In this document: one piece after another, positions 57,600 to 64,000 of the stretch
Numbering within the stretch: the stretch's first letter is position 1
Layout: every line of letters begins with the position of its first letter
Source: Coriaria nepalensis
Lineage: Eukaryota > Streptophyta > Magnoliopsida > Cucurbitales > Coriariaceae
Direction: 5' to 3'
Length of the DNA: 64,000 nucleotides
Assembly (NCBI GenBank): GCA_027186245.1
Contig: CP114489.1
Coordinates: 8,997,501 to 9,061,500 of the forward strand
Notes under the pieces: model-generated
What the model was told of the DNA's origin: nothing
Seen by the model: the letters and a program-made list of their open reading frames with translations, nothing else
Databases searched by the model: none
Made by a program: the position numbers and the translations under genes

Positions 57600-59575
57600 A
57601 TACATCATCATCATCATCATCTAAACCAAATCTTGTTATTTTTGGAGTCGGCTACATGATTATTAGTTTTCTAACTTATATGATATTATCATATATTATC
57701 ATTTAATCCAAGATTTAAGATTTTTTTCTTAATCACTATTATCTAAGTTTTCAACGGTTTACCCCTCTGTCTATATCATTCACTTATCTGATAATCTAAA
57801 TTTTGTCGAATTGAAATCGTGTTTTGCTCTACATATGACAAAAACATATTAGACGTATATCTAATCTTATCATCTATAAGAGCTACACTTATATAACTTC
57901 TAATCATTTCATTCTTAATTCTATCATTGCGTGTTTTACCACATATTCATCTTAACATACACATTTTTACTATCATCATTCTATGCATATATTGTCTTGT
58001 AGTGGCTCAACACTCCGAGCCATACAACATAGCTGGTCGAACGATTGTCTTGTAATGTTTTCCTTTCAATACCACAGACATCCTTCTATTACATAAGACT
58101 TCTAATGTCATCCTCCATTTTCATCCAACTTACTTTGATCCTACGATCTATATCCTCTCGAATGTCCTCAGTATTTTGGATAATAAATCTTAAATGTTGA
58201 AAAGCTTCACACTCTAGGACTCCCTATCATTAATCTTAATTGAGTTACCCATTTTACGAGACCAAAATTACAAGTTAGATATCCTATTTTTGAGTAGCTA
58301 ATTTTAAAACTCTTACTCTCTAGAGCCTTACGACACTTATCTAATTTCTTATTTATGCCTTCTTTAGTTTAATTTATTAGGACGATATCATCTGCAAACA
58401 ATAGACACCAGGGTACCCCATCCTAAATATGTTTTGTCAGCTCATACATAACTATAAAGTAAAGAGGTGTGGACTTGCCACCGGCCCTTGATGAAGTCCT
58501 ACTGTAATAGAGAATTTACTAGACATTTCACCTATTGACCTAACACTAGTTACAACACATTTATACATATCTTTAATGATTTTGATATAATATTGAGGCA
58601 TGTTCTTCCTTCCAAGTATCCATCATATTAATTCTCCAAGCATTTTATTATAAGATTTCTCTAAATCGATAAATACCATACACAGACTCTTTTATTTTTC
58701 TCTATACTTTTCTATTATTTATCTAATTAAGAAGATTGCTTTTGTCGTCGACTTACCTGACATAAAATAAAATTGATTCTTTGACATAGTAGTGATACTT
58801 CTAATTCTCTTCTCTATAACCCGCTCATAGAGTTTCATTATATGATTTATAAATTTTATCCATCTATAATTTACATAATCATGTATATCTCCTTTACTCT
58901 TATAAATTGGTACCAAAATACTACATCTCATGATTCTAGCCTTTTCCTACTATCTAAAATCCTATTAAAGAGCATAGTTAGCCATTAGATCCTAACTTCT
59001 CCCAGACGCTTCCACACCTCAATTGGTATCTCATCCAGTTCAAATTGCCTTCGCTAGTTTCATCCTCTTCAAAGCATCTCTTACTTTCTTAGCACTAACT
59101 CTACAATGGAACACTAGATACCTCCCTTCCTGTATCTCAAGTCTCTTTAAGCTTAACCCCTCTACACTTATCCTATTGAGTAGGTTCTCGAAGTAATCCC
59201 TCAATTTTATCTTGCATTAGAATTCTACTATCTTCATGTTTGACATACCTAACATGACTCAAGTTTTTAGTTTTCCAATCACTGACTTTCGCTATCTTGA
59301 AGATATATTTATCTCCTTTTGTATCTAACCTATTCTACAAATCATCATACACTTTCTTCTTAGCATCCTCTACTCCTTTACTACTTAGTCTCTTAGCTTA
59401 TTTATACAGCTTATACGATCCTTGATCTCTATCTTTTTGCCAATTCTTGAAGCGTATTTTATTTTTTCTAATGGTGTGTTACACTTCATTGTTCCACCAC
59501 TATATCTCCTTATCATGTCCTCCCCTTCCTTTAGCCTCTTCAAGTACTTCTCTACCACCACCACACTTCTGTATT
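57600..59575 (-). mobile_element. RTE-type LINE (non-LTR retrotransposon), 5'-truncated and decayed
   Basis: Read on the minus strand the region gives interrupted similarity to plant RTE-clade reverse transcriptase: around 59300 KVSDWKTKNL, at 58931-58719 SILVPIYKSKGDIHDYVNYR and ERVIEKRIRSITTMSKNQF, FMSGKSTTKAIFLI, then at about 58395 LLFADDIV (the catalytic FADD box), then AECW-like and RWMC-like parts toward 57950. Stops and shifts are frequent. The endonuclease part upstream of 59575 is missing, as expected of 5' truncation. The 3' end at 57600-57625 has CCGACTCCAAAAATAACAAG followed by a (GAT)n tail, typical of RTE elements. Confidence 0.85.
57605..57622 (-). repeat. Trinucleotide 3' tail of the LINE
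   Basis: CATCATCATCATCATCATC on plus, that is GATGATGATG on the element strand, at the position of the LINE 3' end. Confidence 0.8.
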
Positions 59576-60590
59576 TAATGATTGAATTATTCTATTATAA
59601 ATTATTTGAATTAGTGGAAAAATATTAAAGATAAAAACTATGAGGTAACAAGTGGTAGAACCGCGGGTGATATAACTTGTGTTGTTTTAGGAAATTTGGA
59701 AACTCTAGTTTATTTTATTTGATTTCTGTAAGTTGTTAGTCTTGTGATTTGATTAAATCATTAATTAATTAACTAATTTCTAGAGCTTATTCTAGGTTTG
59801 CATTCTTTTTTAGATATAGAGATAGACAAAATTCTAGATTTCGATGAGAAACCCAATATCGGTCCCATAGTGATTTTAAATACCGATAATGTATTCATCC
59901 ATATTGTGTTCCAATCCCACTATTAGAGATTACAAGTACGATCAAAATCGGGATCAATTTTAAAATCAATTATATATTGATCTGATTAATATTTAAAAAA
60001 AAAAACATATGAACTCTTTTTTTTCTTTTTCTATATATATATATATAATTTTTTTTTAATTTTTATATTCTTCTTTTCTTTTTCTTCTTCTCCTTTCTCT
60101 TCTATTTGGTAGCTTGGCAGCGACTTTGATATTACAAAAAAAAAAAAAAAAAGGCCTAGATACATGAACCTCTTAAGAGAGATCATCGTAGGTTTCCAGG
60201 TCTTCGAGATTGGAGCCTTGGTTGAGGGATCTGTTTAAATTCAAGTGAAGTGGAGTCGATATTCATTCTGACTGTTTGACAGTCTTGAGATTTGCATACG
60301 GTTGCCCCTGCCTTGGTTTATGTGTTTTAACAAGGGAAAATAGCATACATATCTGTTACTCTTCTAAGTCCATCAAATTTGACTCCAAATCAAATATGAA
60401 CCCTTAGTGAAAGATGGAAAACAGGCCACTACGGTCCAAACATCCTCTGAAAGAACTACAGAACCTTCGTTATTAATCTCTTTATACAGTGTCATAACAA
60501 TTTTCTTTTTACTTGATCGAGATTGTCTTAACAATGGAATATACAAGTTTTACATGTTCGTAATCAATTGCAGAAGAGAGGCTTGGGGTC
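59576..60590. other. Spacer, 3' of PEN-2, no further gene recognised
   Basis: AT-rich with an A/G tract at 60136-60152 (A18) and (TA)n at about 60035. The part next to 60594 should be the PEN-2 3'UTR. A plus-strand frame at 60407-60757 is antisense to the PEN-2 last exon and is not called. Confidence 0.5.
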
Positions 60591-60593
60591 TTA

Positions 60594-61931
60594 CTAGCTC
60601 CAGCCAGTCAAGCCGATTCTGTCCGCCAGATTGTACATTACCAACTTATCCCAGACGGCCCCAAAGAGACTTTCTCCCCCAATGGCAAATGTCAATTGCT
60701 TGTTATTTCTACAATGTGATGATAAGTAATGAAATAAAATCTTCTAGATATTTTTAGAATTGTTATCACTAGCCAACCAAGATTCAAGGTGGATGACACA
60801 GATAAACAGATAATAATAGAAACCCAACAATAGTTCCTAGGAACATATGAAGATTAGGACAAGGTCCAGGAATTCAACTCTTCCCCAACCAAAAAATATG
60901 ATTAGCCACCGTCTAACTTTACCCCCACCCACATTCTTCTCTCTTCATTTGCAGTGGAAAAAAACTCACCCCAAACCAAATTAAAGATTGAATTGCTTGC
61001 ATTGTAACTAAATCAACACGGACAAGGGGACATAAATATGCTGCAATATCACTATATATTAGTCTACCGAATCTTTCTTTGAAAGTCTAAAACGCTGCCT
61101 AAAAACTTTGAAGAGTAAGAAGAAGTCTCGTGAATCAAATTCTCTATGCAACCAATCATAAGATAATATGATATGACACATAGCCTCGATTGTTTTTCCT
61201 AAACTCAAACATGTCAGATCCTTTGCTCAGAACGAAGTACATGTAAGAACTTTGATCATACTCATTTAAATAAAAGAGCTTAAAAGGATGCTGAAGATCT
61301 ATCTGAATCCAGGATTCTATTGACATCACTCGATCAATTACAATCAGGTTTATATAAGTACAGGTAATCCTAGAGAAATTATCACATCAATCCAATCCTT
61401 TGTAATCATGAAATGCACGCATCCACAAGCTGTTTAACTTGGCGCTACTTGTCATTCTCCGTTGTATAGATTCAACCAAGGTTGTAGAATTACCAATTAA
61501 AACTTTAATTTTTTAAACGGAGGTGATCAATCATTGCTAACCTATAAATAAGCCTCTGCCTCAAAATTATGTAATTGATTCATTCTACTCTTTGCATTCT
61601 AACAACACGAGTTACGCAATTCTAGCACAAATCCAACACAATAATATGACGAGAAAGAGAGAGAGAGATACGTACAGGGGCGAATGAGTGGGAAAGAGCG
61701 GGAGTGGTGGAGGACAGGCCAAAAGTAGAAGCAATTGACGGCCCAAAGCCATGGAAGCAAGGCAAAGCCGAACTTGTAGAACCGCCGAGCGTAGCCGACT
61801 GAATCTTCCTCGGACAGACCATGCGGGCAATCGATCGTCGGCCACATACTCTTACCAAGCGATGCAACTGGACTCTGATTCGGATTGAGGATAAAGGTAG
61901 GGTCAGGGTTTGCGCTCTGTAAGTTCTCCAT
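60594..61931 (-). CDS. PEN2: Gamma-secretase subunit PEN-2, first and last exons; middle exon not found (possible pseudogene)
   Basis: PEN-2 is a small membrane subunit of the gamma-secretase complex. Minus strand. Exon 1, 61931-61676, encodes 85 residues including MWPTIDCPHGLSEEDSVGYARRF and YKFGFALLPWLWAVNCFYFW, ending LIRP with a donor at 61675-61674 (gtacgt). Last exon, about 60698-60594, reads QLTFAIGGESLFGAVWDKLV, MYNLADRIGLTGWS, stop TAG; acceptor ag at 60700-60699. The family needs about 20-25 residues between them (the YVVRSAIGF...SWA membrane segment). I read 60700-61674 on the minus strand and did not find them. Joining exon 1 directly to the last exon is out of frame (phase 1 against 0). 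Either a short, diverged exon escaped me or the exon was deleted and the gene is dead. Both present exons look intact. Confidence 0.75.
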
Positions 61932-62060
61932 CGCCAACCAGCTCGAAGTCGAGAAGAAGATCTTTAGAGACCAACGACAGGGTAGTTGTGCGATTTCTGA
62001 CCAACGGCGGGGAAGACTGATAATACGGCTCAGTTTTTATCATAAGCCGGTACATAAATT
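61932..62060 (-). promoter_or_regulatory. 5'UTR/promoter side of PEN-2
   Basis: The GC-richer sequence upstream of the PEN-2 ATG is the natural place for its 5'UTR. No core element can be assigned with confidence. Confidence 0.35.
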
Positions 62061-62121
62061 TTGGTTACCCAAATTACCCTCATTGATACTTGGGTCGAAT
62101 GATAATCATTTATTAATAGAG

Positions 62122-62160
62122 AATGTTTGGTTTCTAGAAAATGTTTGGTTTCTAGAAAAT
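62122..62160. repeat. 18-bp tandem duplication
   Basis: AATGTTTGGTTTCTAGAA occurs at 62122-62139 and 62140-62157, then AATGTTG. Perfect over the unit. Confidence 0.9.
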
Positions 62161-63120
62161 GTTGTATTAATATGGATGAATGATGATAAATAAGAATTTT
62201 AAAACGAGACTATTCTTATTTTATCGTTTGGTTGTATTAGATAATGATTTATTTAATTTTTTAATTTATCTCATTTACAAATTTACAAACCTAACTTAAT
62301 TATTCTCTTTTTAAAAAGCAATGATTACCAATGATGTTAGATTTAAACATCGACGGTGTTAGTGTGGACATTCAACCTCAATATATGGAACCCAAACAAA
62401 TAGAAACGGGAATCATGGTCGCATATTTCATCATTGTACAAGGGTATATAGAACAGGCTGAATTATCAATTCATCATTTAACTTGATAACTTTATAATTG
62501 AAATGATATTACAGAGTCATTGCAATTTCTTCACTTGGGCGGAGTTGTTAAGTGTGTCTGATGATTGTGAATCAACCACATCATCCCATGTGGTTCATAC
62601 TGCAGTGGTGAATGATTCAATTGTACAATTGGTGGTACGTAATTGAAGGAGTTGATGAATAAGTTAGCGATTATAAGAAATATAATTGTTATTATATTAA
62701 TTATATGTATCGTAATTATCCTTAAAAAGTAGTTGAAGTTGTATCCTAATAACTGTTACTATATTTATTATATATATCGTAATTCGTGTTATGACTCTTG
62801 TAGTTGTTGGATCAATATTATTTATTCAATTTTTTTAAGATAATAGCTTTCATGCGCTTATAATTAAGGATGAGCAAATTTTCAGTTTTTTCTTTTTTTT
62901 TTTGTCATTTTTTTCTTTTTCATTTATACTTAATTGTATCATGATTTATATAATTAATGAGCGTATATATTATTTAATAATTTATTTTAGATTTACCATC
63001 AATTAATATCATATTTGATAAAAATTTAATATTATAACAACTAAAAAATATCATTCATCTTAATATCAAAATCAAAACAACTTTCAACCTTAACATAAAT
63101 TCATAGATATTAATCAATAT
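62161..63120. other. Intergenic, no gene recognised
   Basis: AT-rich. A T-rich tract at 62887-62930. No coding similarity on either strand. Confidence 0.5.
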
Positions 63121-63140
63121 CTAGAGGTATGGACTATGTA

Positions 63141-63615
63141 CTGTGATTGTGACTTTGCATTAGAGTAAACTAATCATAATTGCAAGTTTATTACTTTACT
63201 TTACGGGTCGAAGGCCACATCGATTCATTGAGTAAACTAATCATAACTACAAGTTTACTATTTTACTCTAGGGGTCGAGGGCCCCATCGACCCATAGAGT
63301 AAACTAGTTATAACTGCTAATTTACTTTATTTACTTTACGGGTCGAATGTCTCATCGACCTATAAAATAAACTATAGACTATGGGCTATGGGCTGTGATT
63401 GTGACTTTGCACGAGGGTAAACTAATCATAACTGTAAGTTTATTAGTTTACTCTATAGGTCGAATGTCTCATTGACTTATAGAGTAAACTAGTCATAACT
63501 ACTAGCTTACTACTTTACTCTACGGGTCGAAAGCTTCATCGACCTATAAAGTAAACTAGTCATAACTGTAAGTTTACTACTTTACTCTATGGATCAAAGA
63601 CCCCATCAACCCCTA
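63141..63615. repeat. 67-bp tandem array of GGGTCGAA type (copy group B) with about 250-bp higher-order unit
   Basis: Monomers start with GAGTAAACTA(A/G)TCATAACT at about 63163, 63230, 63297, 63365, then 63415, 63482, 63549, a 67-base period. Each continues GTAAGTTTAC...ACTCTACGGGTCGAA...CATCGACC. The sequence CTGTGATTGTGACTTTGCA precedes the first and the fifth monomer (63141 and 63391), giving a super-unit of about 250 bases. Each monomer holds two inverted pairs: GTAAACT with AGTTTAC, and GGTCGA with TCGACC. Confidence 0.9.
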
Positions 63616-64000
63616 TACGTAAGAATGCATATGGAAAAGTATCCAACTTGAATATATATTTTTCCTGCTATTCTTATATGCAATGGTGTATGTGCACGCA
63701 GACATACCAAAGTTTATCATAACTATAAATGTACATCTCATATAATAGTTAATGTGATGTATGAGAGTAATATTTATAATTATTATAATTTTGATATATC
63801 ATATGACCATATATTATGTGTATATAAAAATTTAGAGGTTAACAAAAGTCTTGATTCTGACAGAAGTCCTGAAACTGAACTCGATACTAGTATGGATTTT
63901 TTGTATTGATATTGGTCTCGATAATAATGACTGAAATCAAGACCGAGACCAATTTAAAACAAGTTTTGATCTCAAGTTTTAGTTAATATTAATAAATATA
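63616..64000. other. Intergenic to window end, no gene recognised
   Basis: AT-rich; GATATTGGTCTCGATAATAATGAC and GACCGAGACC near 63920-63950 echo the GGTCTCG/CGAGACC words of the 38-40 kb array only loosely. Confidence 0.45.

Noticed and set aside
58719..58931. Independent small gene
   Set aside because: The frame is a fragment of the LINE reverse transcriptase with matching pieces on both sides.
60407..60757. Plus-strand 116-codon frame
   Set aside because: It is antisense to the PEN-2 last exon, whose minus-strand reading is conserved.
1..64000. tRNA, rRNA or snoRNA genes
   Set aside because: I looked for tRNA-like boxes and conserved rRNA words and recognised none; the only tRNA-related sequences are retrotransposon primer binding sites. 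A covariance-model scan would be decisive.

Overview
The window is nuclear DNA of a flowering plant, most likely a eudicot. The evidence is intron-rich genes with GT-AG junctions, AT-rich spacers, plant-only or plant-typical families (RPD3-type deacetylase like HDA14, FAR1/MULE-SWIM protein, purine permease, PsaN) and a dense load of retrotransposons, DNA transposons and tandem repeats. The species cannot be named from the sequence.

Layout. 1-12.3 kb is a compact gene block: the 3' part of a histone deacetylase (HDA14-like, +), a complete mitochondrial branched-chain 2-oxoacid dehydrogenase E1-alpha gene (+), a cluster of gene debris (last three exons of a SAL1-type phosphatase on -, next to a broken U-box protein fragment on +), and a complete RABC1-type small GTPase gene (-) in six coding exons. 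15.2-23.8 kb holds two single-exon genes of one plant family of six-pass membrane proteins (15228-16241 on -, 22824-23816 on +), separated by spacer with LTR-like and copia debris. 24-28.2 kb is spacer with a GGGTCGAA-type repeat, a hAT-like end, an LTR fragment and a photosystem I PsaN pseudogene. 28230-33087 is a full-length Ty1/copia element (-) with 202-bp LTRs, an ATATA target duplication, PBS and PPT, but inactivated. 33563-36460 is a complete five-exon gene for a domesticated MULE-like transposase with a SWIM zinc finger. 38.7-40.6 kb is a complex satellite with a 536-bp higher-order unit. 41.5-46.3 kb is LTR debris of one family in both orientations. 46.9-48.0 kb is a possible inverted-repeat element. 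48420-49888 is a two-exon purine permease gene. 54.9-56.8 kb is a decayed PIF/Harbinger element with both its ORFs. 57.6-59.6 kb is a 5'-truncated RTE-type LINE with its trinucleotide tail. 60.6-61.9 kb holds first and last exons of a PEN-2 (gamma-secretase) gene whose middle exon I cannot find. 63.1-63.6 kb is a second GGGTCGAA-type tandem array.

The genes are housekeeping loci with no shared pathway apparent. From memory, BCKDH E1-alpha and PEN-2 are neighbours in Arabidopsis (At5g09300/At5g09310). Here they lie about 54 kb apart on opposite strands, which would fit an ancestral neighbourhood expanded by insertions. I found no new gene system. The most unusual things are the related GGGTCGAA arrays at three places, the exon-derived tandem repeat and GC-AG intron in the RABC1 gene, the mixed gene-fragment cluster at 6.7-8.2 kb, and the PEN-2 gene lacking a middle exon.
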